Positions 17,000-26,956 of a stretch of 64,000 bases of DNA are shown one piece after another. Source of the DNA: Gilvimarinus sp. 2_MG-2023 (lineage in GTDB: Bacteria > Pseudomonadota > Gammaproteobacteria > Pseudomonadales > Cellvibrionaceae). Position 1 is the first letter of the stretch; each line of letters begins with the position of its first letter. Under the pieces are notes generated by a model that made no database searches, was not told the DNA's origin, and was given only the letters and a program-made list of their open reading frames with translations. The translations under genes and the position numbers were made by a program. Location of the stretch: the NCBI RefSeq assembly GCF_030547685.1, contig NZ_JAUOQM010000018.1, positions 27,174 through 91,173 on the forward strand, given 5' to 3'.

Positions 17000-18007
17000 T
17001 CAATTGTGGCTGTTTTTTATAGCATAGGGCAAGTCTAAACGTTTTGCTTGCTCTGGAGGGTCACCAATATACAGCTCGTCACCGTCTTCATCGGGTAAAA
17101 CTGCCAGCCCACGGTAGAGTCTATCTTGCCTCGCTGCCCATTGCACCAGCTGGCCGCGCTTTTTGCCGTCGCTGTCGGTTAAGTCAGAGCCCGCCTCTGG
17201 TAGAGCCGCGGCACAAAACTCAATTGGGTAGAGGTGTTTTTTTAATTTGCCTTTATAGTGCAGGCGCGCAACCACCTCTTGGCCGGTGTAGCAGCCTTTT
17301 TTAAAGCTAACGGCGCCTATCTCCGGGTAGTTTAAGTCTTGCGGGGTAAAGAGCTCGCTGGTGGCGGTTGTTACATCCGCTCGTCCGGCGTTGATCAGGC
17401 CCAGTTGCCACTGTCCTGTTGCCGCGGGGGTGAAGGCTTCACGCAATGTTAACCACTGCGCTTGGCTGGCCTCTTGTTTAAGCCAGAGTTCGATTTGATC
17501 GGTGTCGTGTTTTAACGCGATCAGCTCCTGCGTGACAACCAGCCGCTCGGATTCGGCAAATGCCAGCCCCAGAGTATCGGCCAGTGCCTGTTCGGCGCCC
17601 GCGCCGCAGACTCCAAGCGCCTGCCAGTCCTCGGCGGGGCTGAGGGTGACCTTGGAAAAAACAGCGTATTTGGTCAGTCCCGTTATAAACGTGTCGGCCA
17701 AATCGTGTGAGGTGCGCAGCAGTAAAGCTTCGGGTTCGGTTTGTGCCACGGCAAAACTGGCTATCACGCGGCCTTTTAAATTGCACTGCGCCCCTGGTAG
17801 CCATTGAGTCGGGCTTAATTCGCGCAGATCACAGGTCACTTGACCCTGTAAAAATTTGGCTGCCTCGGCCCCTTTGATGTGCACCAGGGCTGTGTTGCCT
17901 AGATCGCATAGGTAGGGCGCTTGGGCATCAATGGCGGGAAAGCTGGCGCCGCCGTCGGCTGCAAAGCGGGCGCCTTGTTGTTGCAGAAAATCTTGCCAGT
18001 GGCTCAT
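17000..18007 (-). CDS. ygfZ: Folate-binding protein YgfZ/GcvT family (Fe-S maintenance)
   Basis: A 335-residue paralog of GcvT. The diagnostic KGCYTGQE motif is at residues 237-244, with the Cys needed for function. YgfZ uses tetrahydrofolate and supports repair or synthesis of certain Fe-S enzymes such as MiaB. The N-terminal half follows GcvT folds (LCDLGNTALVHIKGAEAAKFL). It lies between argF and the HDOD gene on the same strand, which is an arrangement of convenience rather than pathway logic. Confidence 0.93.
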   Translation of the reverse strand: MSHWQDFLQQQGARFAADGGASFPAIDAQAPYLCDLGNTALVHIKGAEAAKFLQGQVTCDLRELSPTQWLPGAQCNLKGRVIASFAVAQTEPEALLLRTSHDLADTFITGLTKYAVFSKVTLSPAEDWQALGVCGAGAEQALADTLGLAFAESERLVVTQELIALKHDTDQIELWLKQEASQAQWLTLREAFTPAATGQWQLGLINAGRADVTTATSELFTPQDLNYPEIGAVSFKKGCYTGQEVVARLHYKGKLKKHLYPIEFCAAALPEAGSDLTDSDGKKRGQLVQWAARQDRLYRGLAVLPDEDGDELYIGDPPEQAKRLDLPYAIKNSHN

Positions 18008-18082
18008 AGTGCGTTTAGTTCACCTGTTCGAAAGTGTACGCCATCAAAACATACCGCCAAGCATTTTGGGAAGGCGGCGGCC

Positions 18083-19018
18083 TTACTGAGTGAGCAAAAA
18101 CTCAACCAGCGCTTTTTGGGCGTGTAATCGGTTTTCCGCTTCTTGCCATACGACCGAGTCGGGCGCATCGAGCAAATCAGCGCTCACTTCTTTGCCGCGA
18201 TAAGCCGGTAAGCAGTGCATAAATAAAGCGTCGGCGGCGGCGTGGCTCATAAGCTCGGCATTGACTTGATAGTCCGCAAAAGCGCGTTCGCGCGCGCCTT
18301 TTTCTTCCTCTTGCCCCATGGAGGCCCAGGTGTCAGTCACTACCAGGTCGGCGCCGGTGGCCGCTTCGGTCGGGGTATCGCACAGCTTAATGCGGTTTTG
18401 TTGCGAGGCCACTAAGTCGGCATCGGGGGCGAACCCGTTCGGCGCGGCAATGCGCAATTCAAAGTCGCACAGACCGGCGGCATTAATGTATGAGTTACAC
18501 ATATTGTTGCCGTCGCCGATCCAGGCCACGCTTTTGCCCTGCATAGAGCCGCGCTGTTCGACAAAAGTCTGAATGTCGGCCAGTAGCTGGCAGGGGTGAA
18601 ATTGGTCGGTTAGGGCGTTGATGACGGGCACTCTGGAATAGGCGGCAAAGCGCTCGATGATGTCGTGGCCAAAGGTGCGAATCATCACGATATCAACCAT
18701 GCGCGAGAGTACGCGGGCCGAATCTTCGATCGGTTCGCCGCGGCCGAGTTGAGTGTCGCGCGGGGATAAAAACATGGCGTGCCCGCCCAGTTGGGCCATG
18801 CCCGTTTCAAATGAAACGCGCGTGCGGGTTGAGGATTTTTCAAAAATCATCCCCATCACTTTGCGCTCCAGCAAGGGCTTGTCGCGACCTTCGTAAACCT
18901 CGGATTTCAGTTCAATGGCGCGGGCAATAATATCCTGCAGCTCGGTTTTACTGACATCGTTCAAGGTCAGAAAGTGACGAACGTTTTGGTTGGCTTGCGG
19001 GGCGTTAGTAGTCACCAT
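18083..19018 (-). CDS. argF: Ornithine carbamoyltransferase
   Basis: Joins ornithine and carbamoyl phosphate to citrulline in arginine synthesis; cytoplasmic trimer. The carbamoyl-phosphate motif STRTR is at 63-67, HPCQ at 141-144 and the ornithine-site HCLP at 268-271. Length, 311 residues, is normal. It starts 9 bp after the argD stop on the same strand, so argD-argF is an operon for two steps of one pathway. No ArgR box was convincing upstream of argD. Confidence 0.97.
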   Translation of the reverse strand: MVTTNAPQANQNVRHFLTLNDVSKTELQDIIARAIELKSEVYEGRDKPLLERKVMGMIFEKSSTRTRVSFETGMAQLGGHAMFLSPRDTQLGRGEPIEDSARVLSRMVDIVMIRTFGHDIIERFAAYSRVPVINALTDQFHPCQLLADIQTFVEQRGSMQGKSVAWIGDGNNMCNSYINAAGLCDFELRIAAPNGFAPDADLVASQQNRIKLCDTPTEAATGADLVVTDTWASMGQEEEKGARERAFADYQVNAELMSHAAADALFMHCLPAYRGKEVSADLLDAPDSVVWQEAENRLHAQKALVEFLLTQ

Positions 19019-19027
19019 GATGACGCC

Positions 19028-20203
19028 TTATTCTGTCGGTTGAAAGTTTGCAATGAGCTCCACCACACCGTTGACTAAGGTGTCGGTTTCTTCATCGGTC
19101 ATAATAAACGTCGGCAGTAAACGAACGGTGTTGCCGGCGGTCACGTTAATCAGTAAGCCCAGCTCGCGCGCTTTAGCGACCAGTTCTGAGCAGGGGTGTT
19201 CCAGCTCGATGCCGATCATCAGGCCCTGGCCGCGAATATCCACGACCATGTCGTTGTGCGCCAGTTTTTGCTCAAACGCCTGCAGCATTTGATGGCCGCG
19301 TTCGGCCACGGTAGCCATTAGGTTGCTCTCGGTTAGGGTGTCCACAACGGCACTGGCCGCGTGACAGGCGAGCGGATTGCCGCCAAAGGTCGAGCCGTGG
19401 TTGCCGGGCCCAAAAATATCCGCCGCCGGGCCGTGAGCGAGGCAGGCGCCGATAGGCACACCGTTGCCGAGGCCTTTGGCCGTAGTGACCACGTCCGGTA
19501 AAAAGTCATAGTGCTGATAGGCAAAGTAGGCGCCGGTGCGGCCATTGCCGGTTTGTATTTCATCCAGCATTAACAGCCATTCGTGACGGTCACACAGGGC
19601 GCGCAATTGCGGCAAGTACTGCTCGTCGGGTACGCGCACACCGCCTTCGCCCTGCACCGGCTCTACCAACACCGCCACAATGTTTTTGTGTTCGGCGGCC
19701 AAGACTTCAATAGCGGCAATATCGTTAAACGGCGCACGGACAAAACCCGGTAGTAAAGGCTCAAAACCTTTTTGCGCATTGGCGTTGCCGGTGGCGGTCA
19801 GTGTTGCCATGGTGCGGCCGTGAAACGCGCTGTTCATGACTACGATGGTAGGGGTGTCTGTGCCTTTGTCGTTGCCGTACTTGCGCGCCATTTTAATGGC
19901 CGCTTCATTGGCCTCGGCGCCGGAGTTGGAAAAGAACACCTTGTCCATTTTTGACACGGCACAAAGCTTATCGGCCAGCGCTTTTTGCGGCGGGATATTG
20001 TATAAGTTTGATACGTGCAAGAGCGTGTCGGCCTGCTCGGTGAGCGCGCGGGTAACCGCCGCGTGCGAGTGGCCCAACCCACAGACAGCGATACCACTGA
20101 TGGCGTCGATGTAGCTGTTGCCGGCATCGTCCCATACGCGACTGCCAGCACCCTTGGTTAGGGTTAGGGTCCTTTCGCCATAGGTGTTCATCAATGTCGA
20201 CAT
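19028..20203 (-). CDS. argD: Acetylornithine aminotransferase
   Basis: Class-III PLP aminotransferase that makes N-acetylornithine; family members often also act on succinyl-diaminopimelate. The PLP lysine is Lys243 in TTAKGLGNGVP, with the FSNSGAEANE cofactor loop at 91-100 and the LDEIQTGNGRTG motif around 213-224. Length 391 fits. It opens the argD-argF operon. If bifunctional it would complement dapA and dapE, which are elsewhere in this window. Confidence 0.96.
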   Translation of the reverse strand: MSTLMNTYGERTLTLTKGAGSRVWDDAGNSYIDAISGIAVCGLGHSHAAVTRALTEQADTLLHVSNLYNIPPQKALADKLCAVSKMDKVFFSNSGAEANEAAIKMARKYGNDKGTDTPTIVVMNSAFHGRTMATLTATGNANAQKGFEPLLPGFVRAPFNDIAAIEVLAAEHKNIVAVLVEPVQGEGGVRVPDEQYLPQLRALCDRHEWLLMLDEIQTGNGRTGAYFAYQHYDFLPDVVTTAKGLGNGVPIGACLAHGPAADIFGPGNHGSTFGGNPLACHAASAVVDTLTESNLMATVAERGHQMLQAFEQKLAHNDMVVDIRGQGLMIGIELEHPCSELVAKARELGLLINVTAGNTVRLLPTFIMTDEETDTLVNGVVELIANFQPTE

Positions 20204-20416
20204 TTAACGTTGCTCCACGGTCAAAATTCAAAATAAAAAACGCTTCGCCGGAACCAAGGTGAGTTGGTTCAGATCGAGGACGTATTCAAGGAAATACTTT
20301 CGACAATGCAGTGGTTAACACTGCGGCCACATACAGCTCTTAGAGCTGGTGTTTAACCATTGGCGAGGGCGAGCTGGCGCCGCACAATCGCCGCGAAACA
20401 GTCGATACTATAGGGA

Positions 20417-20445
20417 TTGGGCGCGCTTGGCAAATACCGTAGAAT
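20417..20445 (+). promoter_or_regulatory. Probable promoter of hyuB
   Basis: TTGGGC, 17 bp, TAGAAT. The predicted start is about 14 bases before the ATG at 20466 and just in front of the GAGGAGGAG ribosome site, so the leader is very short. Confidence 0.55.
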
Positions 20446-20465
20446 GCCCCTCCCGAGGAGGAGTT

Positions 20466-22019
20466 ATGAACGCCATTGAATTGAGTGTATTTGCCAGCCG
20501 CTTATCGGCCATCTGTGAGGAAATGGGGGCCTTATTAAAATGCGCCGCCTTTTCCCCCAATATTAAAGATCGGCTGGACTTCTCCTGCGCCCTGTTTGAC
20601 CCCGATGGGCAGCTGGCGGCGCAGGCGGCGCATATTCCTGTGCACCTAGGCAGCATGGCCTACGCCATGGCCGATATCGTGGAAAGCCACCCCTGGCAGC
20701 CGGGCGATATGCTGGTGGTGAACGACCCCTATCTGGGGGGCACCCACCTGCCCGATGTCACGGTTATTGCACCGGTTTATGGTTTTGAGCAGCTGGTGGG
20801 GTTTGCCGCCAATCGGGCGCACCATGCCAACATCGGCGCCAGTGAGCCGGGCTCAATGCCGGTATCGACCTGCCTGCAAGAAGAGGGCGAGATTATTCCC
20901 CCCACTTTATTGGTTAGGCGGGACGAGGTGGTCAGTGACGTGATGAATCGTCTGTGCGGTACCGACAGCCAAGCCACTCACAGTATTCAGGCGCGCGGTG
21001 ATTTTGCCGCTCAGATCAGTGCCTGTCGTCTCGGTGCTGACCGCCTAACGGAACAAGTTGAAGCCTTAGGGGTGGCCTCGTATATGACCTCTTTGCGAGC
21101 CTTAAATGACTACGCCGAGCGTTTGGCTCGCCACGCTTTGAGTGTTATCCCCCAAGGCCGTTATCGGTTTCGGGATTATATGGATGACGACGGCCTGGGG
21201 CAGAGCGATATTGAAATTGCCGTTACGATTGATGTCTCTGAACGAGGGGTGGCGGTGGATTTTACCGGCACCTCGGGGCAAGTGAGCGGCAATATTAACT
21301 GTCCACTGTCTGTGGCCGCGGCCGCGGCGTTTTATGCGTTGCGTTGTTTAATGCCGCCGCAAACACCGGCCTGCGCGGGGACTTTTCGGCCCATCCAAAT
21401 TACGGCACCTATAGGTTGCCTGGTCAATGCGCAAAGGCCCGCTGCCGTGGCGGCGGGCAACGTAGAAACCTCTACCCGGATGGTGGACGTTGTGCTTGGG
21501 GCTTTGGCGCAAACCCTGCCCGAACTTATTCCGGCGGCCAGCACCGGCTCGATGAATAATGTCGCCATGGGCGCGCATGCCACAGCGCAGCAGCCGCGCT
21601 GGGACTACTACGAAACCAATGGCGGCGGTATGGGTGCGGGTAAAAACGGCGGCGGGCTCAGCGGTGTGCAAACCCATATGACCAACACCCTAAATACACC
21701 CATTGAAAGCCTCGAGCAGCACTATCCGCTGCGGGTGACGCGTTACCAATTGCGCCGAGGTTCCGGGGGCAAAGGTAAAGTGTGCGGCGGAGACGGCCTG
21801 ATTCGCGAGTACCAATTTTTGGCACCGACGCGGTTAACCTTGCTGACTGAGCGCCGCTCTTACACTCCCTGGGGGCTCATGGGCGGCGAGCCCGGCGCAG
21901 CCGGAGAAAACTTACTTAATGGCGAACTATTACCGGCCAAAATTGCGATCGATGTGGCAACCGGTGATGTACTGACTCTTGCCACCGCAGGCGGTGGTGG
22001 TTGGGGCAAGGCCAGCTAG
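20466..22019 (+). CDS. Hydantoinase B / oxoprolinase B-type subunit, without its A partner
   Basis: A 517-residue protein. The ATG behind GAGGAGGAG is chosen over an in-frame upstream start. The HyuB core is seen as AFSPNIKDRLDFSCALFD (23-40), QAAHIPVHLGSM, NDPYLGGTHLPDV and the C-terminal GSGGKGKVCGGDGLIREY and TERRSYTPWGL motifs. HyuB proteins normally pair with HyuA to hydrolyse N-carbamoyl or 5-oxoproline-type rings using ATP. No HyuA gene lies in the window, so it is an orphan here; the A subunit may be elsewhere. hrpB starts 8 bp after its stop, suggesting co-transcription without functional link. Confidence 0.9.
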   Translation: MNAIELSVFASRLSAICEEMGALLKCAAFSPNIKDRLDFSCALFDPDGQLAAQAAHIPVHLGSMAYAMADIVESHPWQPGDMLVVNDPYLGGTHLPDVTVIAPVYGFEQLVGFAANRAHHANIGASEPGSMPVSTCLQEEGEIIPPTLLVRRDEVVSDVMNRLCGTDSQATHSIQARGDFAAQISACRLGADRLTEQVEALGVASYMTSLRALNDYAERLARHALSVIPQGRYRFRDYMDDDGLGQSDIEIAVTIDVSERGVAVDFTGTSGQVSGNINCPLSVAAAAAFYALRCLMPPQTPACAGTFRPIQITAPIGCLVNAQRPAAVAAGNVETSTRMVDVVLGALAQTLPELIPAASTGSMNNVAMGAHATAQQPRWDYYETNGGGMGAGKNGGGLSGVQTHMTNTLNTPIESLEQHYPLRVTRYQLRRGSGGKGKVCGGDGLIREYQFLAPTRLTLLTERRSYTPWGLMGGEPGAAGENLLNGELLPAKIAIDVATGDVLTLATAGGGGWGKAS

Positions 22020-22027
22020 GGGCAATC

Positions 22028-24478
22028 GTGGATTCTGTTATTGATTTACCACTCGCGAGTTTGCGCGACGAGTTTGTCCGGGCATTGGGGCAGGGCAGCT
22101 TATTGTTGGAGGCCGAACCCGGAGCGGGTAAGTCTACCCTGGCGCCTTTGTGGGTGCTGGAAGCGTTGGGTAGCCGTGGCCAAATTTGGCTGATCCAGCC
22201 GCGCATTTTGGCAGCGCGCGCGCTGGCCAACCGGCTGGCGGCCATACTGAAAGTAGAGCTCGGCACGCGTGTGGGTTATCAAGTGCCTTTTGAGTCGCGT
22301 TTTAATCAAGATACCCAGCTTCTGGTAATGACGCCGGGTGTTCTGCTGCAGCGATTATTGGCCGACCCAGAACTCACGGCCGTGGCCGCGGTAATGCTCG
22401 ATGAAATTCACGAGCGCTCGGTGCAGCAGGATACCGCTTGGGCATTTCTGCAGGAGACGGAAATCCTGCGTGATGATTTGCAGTTAGTGTTGATGTCGGC
22501 CACGCCCGATCAACTGCTGCGTGATCAAGTGGCCCAATCGTTGTACAGTCCTGGCCGCTGTTTTCCGGTGGCGCTAGAATACTGTCCGGCAAAAACTCAG
22601 ACGAAATTCCCCGAGCGCCTGGAAGAACACCTGCTGCGAACGCTTAAAGCCTCGGCCGGTTGGCAGCAAGAGACTTTATTGGTGTTTCTGCCTGGCTGGC
22701 GTGATATTGAGCGCTGTCAGCAGACACTGAAAACCAACTACCCGACCCAGTCTGTGTTTACCTTGCACAGTCGGGTCAGCAGTGCCGAGCAGATGGCGGC
22801 GCTCGACCCCGCATCCGGCCCGCGCATTATCTTAGCGACCAATATTGCCGAAACCTCGTTAACCATAGCGGATGTCACCTTGGTGATTGACAGTGGCTTA
22901 GTGCGCGAGCCGGATTATCAACAGCGCACCGGTGTCAGCCGATTGCACACCCGGCGAATATCGCAGGCCAGTGCCGAGCAACGCAGCGGTCGGGCAGGCA
23001 GGGTGCAGGCCGGTCACTGTATTCGCCTGTGGCCAGAGTCAGAGCCCCTGGCACCCCAAACGCTGCCAGAAATACGCCGCTGCGATTACCTACCTTTGGC
23101 GCTGCAATTAGCCCATTGGGGGACGCCCGCCCGAGAGCTACCATGGCTGGAACCACCCGGCGCCATGGCTTTGCAGCAGTCGTTGCAAACCTTGCAACAG
23201 TGGCAACTGATCGATAGCGCTGGCGCCATTACCGGGCTGGGTAGCCAGGTTTCGGCGCTGGGTACGCACCCACGTATCGCGGCACTGTTGCTGCACGCCA
23301 GTCCCTATTTACCGTCATTTTCCTGGCTGATGCTGTTGGCTTTGGCTATGCATTTTGACCTGTCAGGTGAGGGGAGTGTGCAAGAGTGGCTGGCCCAAGC
23401 GGACCACGAGTTTGGTCGCGACCGGCGCTGGCAGACATTGGCGCGCCGTTGGTGCCGGGTATTGTCTATTACCGTTAAACCCTCAGCCGAGTGGTCCATG
23501 TTATCGCCCGAAGCTAGCCAGTGTGTGGCTGGTGTACTGGCCGAGCGCATAGGCCACAGTGATGGCGATGGTCGCTACCGGCTCAACAGTGGCGTAACCG
23601 TTGCGCTGCGCTCTACCGCCGAGTGGGCGCTGCTGCTGCAAATTTCGGCTCGGGGCCGCGCTTTGACCGGAGTCGCTGTTGATCTGTCTCTCGAGCGCGA
23701 GCAAATTCGGCATTTGGCGCAGGCCAGGGTGACGCTCGAACAGCAGGGCACAGGGGCCAAAAAGCGCTGGTTTCGCGTTTGCCGTTATTACCTCGGCGGT
23801 AAAGAGATCGACAGCCAGCGCCAGCCTTTGTCCGCAGACGACATACCCGATGCCATTATAAAAAGCGTGAAGGATAGAGGCCTGTCGAATCTGCCTTGGG
23901 CTCAAGGGGCGTTGACGTTATTGCTGCGTGCTCGACTGGCCGAGCGCTACCAACTGTTGGCCTTGCCGCCACTGGATGCCGAATGCTTACAAGCCAGCCT
24001 ACACGATTGGCTGAGTGGGTTTCTCAATTCGCAGTCGGACATCGCACACTTACCACTGGAGCAAGGGTTGGCTTTCTACTTAGGCTTTGAAACTGTTCAG
24101 GCCTTGGATAAGGCATTGCCGTTACGATTGTCATTGCCTAGCGGTCGCAAGGTTGAGGTGAATTATTGGGGCGGCGGGGATTGTGAGGCGCAGGTGCGTG
24201 ACGGCCCATTGGGAGAACCAAGTATTGCCGCTAAACTGCAAGAATTTTTTGGCGCCAAGCAGTGTTCTCTGCCAGCAAGCCAGGTGCCACTGGCGATTGA
24301 ATTGTTATCCCCCGCCGGGCGGCCACTGGCTATTACCCGAGATTTAGCCTTCTTTTGGCGAGAAGTGTATCCTGAGGTCCGCCGCGAAGTGCGTGGTCGC
24401 TACGCCAAGCATCCCTGGCCTGAAGACCCTCTGAATCATAGTGCGACTCACCTAACCAAGCGGCGGCTCGAATCTTAA
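22028..24478 (+). CDS. hrpB: ATP-dependent helicase HrpB
   Basis: DEAH/RHA-type helicase of about 816 residues. GTG at 22028 is chosen because AGGGG lies 7 bp upstream. Walker A GAGKST is at 32-37, the DEIH box at 125-128, then SATPD, a TNIAETSLT motif V and RSGRAGR motif VI. The C-terminal HrpB-specific region ends with KHPWPEDP. Its cellular role in RNA metabolism is poorly defined. It follows hyuB by 8 bp. Note that it is unrelated to the type-III secretion HrpB. Confidence 0.95.
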   Translation: MDSVIDLPLASLRDEFVRALGQGSLLLEAEPGAGKSTLAPLWVLEALGSRGQIWLIQPRILAARALANRLAAILKVELGTRVGYQVPFESRFNQDTQLLVMTPGVLLQRLLADPELTAVAAVMLDEIHERSVQQDTAWAFLQETEILRDDLQLVLMSATPDQLLRDQVAQSLYSPGRCFPVALEYCPAKTQTKFPERLEEHLLRTLKASAGWQQETLLVFLPGWRDIERCQQTLKTNYPTQSVFTLHSRVSSAEQMAALDPASGPRIILATNIAETSLTIADVTLVIDSGLVREPDYQQRTGVSRLHTRRISQASAEQRSGRAGRVQAGHCIRLWPESEPLAPQTLPEIRRCDYLPLALQLAHWGTPARELPWLEPPGAMALQQSLQTLQQWQLIDSAGAITGLGSQVSALGTHPRIAALLLHASPYLPSFSWLMLLALAMHFDLSGEGSVQEWLAQADHEFGRDRRWQTLARRWCRVLSITVKPSAEWSMLSPEASQCVAGVLAERIGHSDGDGRYRLNSGVTVALRSTAEWALLLQISARGRALTGVAVDLSLEREQIRHLAQARVTLEQQGTGAKKRWFRVCRYYLGGKEIDSQRQPLSADDIPDAIIKSVKDRGLSNLPWAQGALTLLLRARLAERYQLLALPPLDAECLQASLHDWLSGFLNSQSDIAHLPLEQGLAFYLGFETVQALDKALPLRLSLPSGRKVEVNYWGGGDCEAQVRDGPLGEPSIAAKLQEFFGAKQCSLPASQVPLAIELLSPAGRPLAITRDLAFFWREVYPEVRREVRGRYAKHPWPEDPLNHSATHLTKRRLES

Positions 24479-24506
24479 ATATATTATTTATGGAGTCAGT
24501 AGTTTA

Positions 24507-26585
24507 ATGAGATGCTCCCCGATTCACTCATCGTGTTTATTCCTTCTCTCGGTGGTCTGCCTGCCCAGCTTGGCGCAGGCGGCACTATCGGGCTCTGATG
24601 TGACTGCGTCTGAGCAACAAGTATCCGAGCAGACAGAGCCCGCCATCGAGACGGTGGTGGTGACCTCGGGATATAGCGAAGGCCTCTGGCAGCAGGCGGT
24701 GGGGGCTGTGGCTGTGCTTGACACTCGGCGTCAAACACCAGGCATGGGGCAAGACAGCGCTGAACTTTTGGCAGGCTTTGCCGGTGTGCAAGCCGATAGC
24801 CGTTCTAATTTTGCTCAGGATACGCGACTGTCAATTCGAGGTTTTGGTGCGCGCTCGGCTTTTGGGGTGCGAGGTATTAATCTTCGAGTCGATGGTGTGC
24901 CGCTAACGATGCCCGATGGTCAGAGCCAAACGTCCAGCTTATTACTTGATAGCATTGACAGAGTGGAGGTTCAGCGAGGGCCTTTGGCGTCTTTGTATGG
25001 CAATGGGGCCGGGGGCAGCATCGCGTTCTACTCCGCATCACCTGAGGTGAGCGAAACCAGCCTCTCGGCGGCTGCGGGTTCGGCTGGCGAGCGCCGCTAT
25101 CAGTTGCAAGCCTCTTGGGTGGGCGAGCAGCACGCCGCGCGTGTAATCGCCCGGACCTTTTCCGCTGACGGTTCTCGTCAGCATTCCAGTGCCGAGCGTG
25201 AGCAACTCGCTGCGCAGTGGTATTACCAAGGGGAGGAAGGGCTCAATGTGGTGGCAAGGTTAGACTTAAGTCGCGACCCGTTGAGCCAGGACCCACAAGG
25301 TATTACCTATGAGCAGTGGCAGGAAGACCCCAGCCAAGTCCACCTTGTGGCAACCTTGTTCGACCCGCGTAAATCCAGTCGCCACCGTCAAGTTTCGGTC
25401 AGTGCTAATAAACCCCACTCATGGGGGCGCTGGCAAAGCTCGGTTTGGTTTGGTGACCGCCAGGTCGAGCAATTTTTAAGTTTTGCTGGCGATGCAGTAG
25501 ACAGCGGCGGTGCCGTTATTGATTTGCAGCGTCAGTTCGCCGGTGGCAATGCCATCGCCGAGCGAGATTTTGGTGCATGGCAAGGGTTGCTGGGGGCTGA
25601 GTTGGGGGTGATGAGTGATGCCCGACGCGGTTTTATCAACGATTATGGCTTGCGCGGCGAGCTTCAACGCGATGAAGACAATACTGTTAGCAATTCGGAT
25701 TTGTTTGCCGGAGTTACTTGGTCGGCTACCGAGCGCTTACGCTTGCGCGGTGGCGGGCGTGTGAGTCGAGTGAGTTTCGACGTTAAAGATTATTATTTCA
25801 CTGAGGGCAACCCGGATGACTCGGGTGAGCTGACCTTTACGGAGCCCTCGTATTTTGCCGGCGTCAGTTACGGCGAAAAGCACTGGCGCTTGTTTGGCAA
25901 TCTGGGGGCCGGTTTTGGCGCGCCGACGCTTACCGAGCTGGCCTATCGCCCCGAGGGCAGTGGCTTTAATCAAGATTTGGTGCCCGCGCGCAACCGCCAG
26001 GCCGAGCTGGGGTGGCGAGTGCAAAAGCCGCGCTGGCAGAGCAGCTTGGTGGCATTTATGGTGCGAACCCGCAACGAATTAGTGGTGGATCAGTCAACCG
26101 GTGGGCGCACGACCTACCGTAACGGCGCCGATACTGAGCGCCAGGGGCTGGAGTGGATGCTAGATGCTGAACTCAGTAGCTCGGTAGATTGGCGCTTGGG
26201 GGCGACTTGGTTGAATGCTGAATACACCGCAGGCCCCTACGCTAATCACGCTATTCCCGGGGTGGCTCGCACCAATATCTACTCGCAGTGGGAATGGCAA
26301 CCTCTTGGGGATCGTTTAAAGATAGCAGTGGTGGGGCGGTTTCGATCGGGGGTGATGACCTCGGATGACAACGATGAACGCGTGCCCAGCGCAATGACTT
26401 GGGATCTGGCCTTAACCTCGCCGTGGGAGGCGCCCCGTTGGCGGGGGGAGTGGTGGGTTAAATGCAGCAATTTGTTGGATGACGATATCGTTGGCTCTGT
26501 TATTGTCAATCAGAGTCGCGGTCGAACCATTGAGCCGGCCCCAGGGCGACAATTTAGTGTGGGTTTGACTCTGACCCGAAGATGA
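24507..26585 (+). CDS. TonB-dependent outer-membrane receptor
   Basis: A 692-residue protein with a signal peptide ending AQA near residue 26. A TonB-box-like IETVVVTSGY occurs at about 46-55, followed by a plug domain: SIRGFGARSAFGVRGINLRVDGVP and RVEVQRGPLASLYGNGAGG. The remaining 480 residues are the 22-strand barrel. The substrate cannot be told from sequence; the plug is of the FecA/siderophore-like type. The last residues, LTLTRR, lack the terminal aromatic usual for Bam-recognised barrels. No substrate-processing genes are next to it. ATG follows GGAGTC weakly; the gene stands 28 bp after hrpB. Confidence 0.92.
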   Translation: MRCSPIHSSCLFLLSVVCLPSLAQAALSGSDVTASEQQVSEQTEPAIETVVVTSGYSEGLWQQAVGAVAVLDTRRQTPGMGQDSAELLAGFAGVQADSRSNFAQDTRLSIRGFGARSAFGVRGINLRVDGVPLTMPDGQSQTSSLLLDSIDRVEVQRGPLASLYGNGAGGSIAFYSASPEVSETSLSAAAGSAGERRYQLQASWVGEQHAARVIARTFSADGSRQHSSAEREQLAAQWYYQGEEGLNVVARLDLSRDPLSQDPQGITYEQWQEDPSQVHLVATLFDPRKSSRHRQVSVSANKPHSWGRWQSSVWFGDRQVEQFLSFAGDAVDSGGAVIDLQRQFAGGNAIAERDFGAWQGLLGAELGVMSDARRGFINDYGLRGELQRDEDNTVSNSDLFAGVTWSATERLRLRGGGRVSRVSFDVKDYYFTEGNPDDSGELTFTEPSYFAGVSYGEKHWRLFGNLGAGFGAPTLTELAYRPEGSGFNQDLVPARNRQAELGWRVQKPRWQSSLVAFMVRTRNELVVDQSTGGRTTYRNGADTERQGLEWMLDAELSSSVDWRLGATWLNAEYTAGPYANHAIPGVARTNIYSQWEWQPLGDRLKIAVVGRFRSGVMTSDDNDERVPSAMTWDLALTSPWEAPRWRGEWWVKCSNLLDDDIVGSVIVNQSRGRTIEPAPGRQFSVGLTLTRR

Positions 26586-26956
26586 TAGCGCTGTCATTGC
26601 GAGTGACTAAAATTTGCGTTCTGTTTTAAGGTAAAAAAGCGCAAATATCGACCAAAATTGGTAATTTATTCACCTTTTGCAGTCCCATTTGAGCTTCAGT
26701 TGGGGTATGATGTTCTGACTGTAATGATGAGTTGGTTAGGCTTTGGCCTGAATCAACTGTCCATACAGACCGTTCTTCGCAACGGTCGCAGGGAATGCTA
26801 GCGACGTAAATTTGGATCAGGTGCTGCAGTGCGGTAGAATAGAATACCTGAGTAAGCCGCTGGGTTATTCTGGATTCTTTTTGACCCACCCGTGTTAGGC
26901 TCAAATGCAGGCTCATTTTAGCCCTCCGATCCGAAGTATAGAGGTAGATTTTGTCT
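26586..26956 (+). other. 371-bp gap before grxD, no confident gene
   Basis: A small hairpin GACCGT-8-ACGGTC lies at 26768-26787. A TAGAAT box near 26830 could serve as a -10 for grxD. A 129-codon opposite-strand frame covering most of the gap overlaps the grxD start and has no recognisable protein features, so I leave it out. A small RNA here is possible but unsupported. Confidence 0.35.

Noticed and set aside
20204..20350. ArgR boxes upstream of argD
   Set aside because: Only loose AT-rich matches; no TGAAT-4-ATTCA pair is present.
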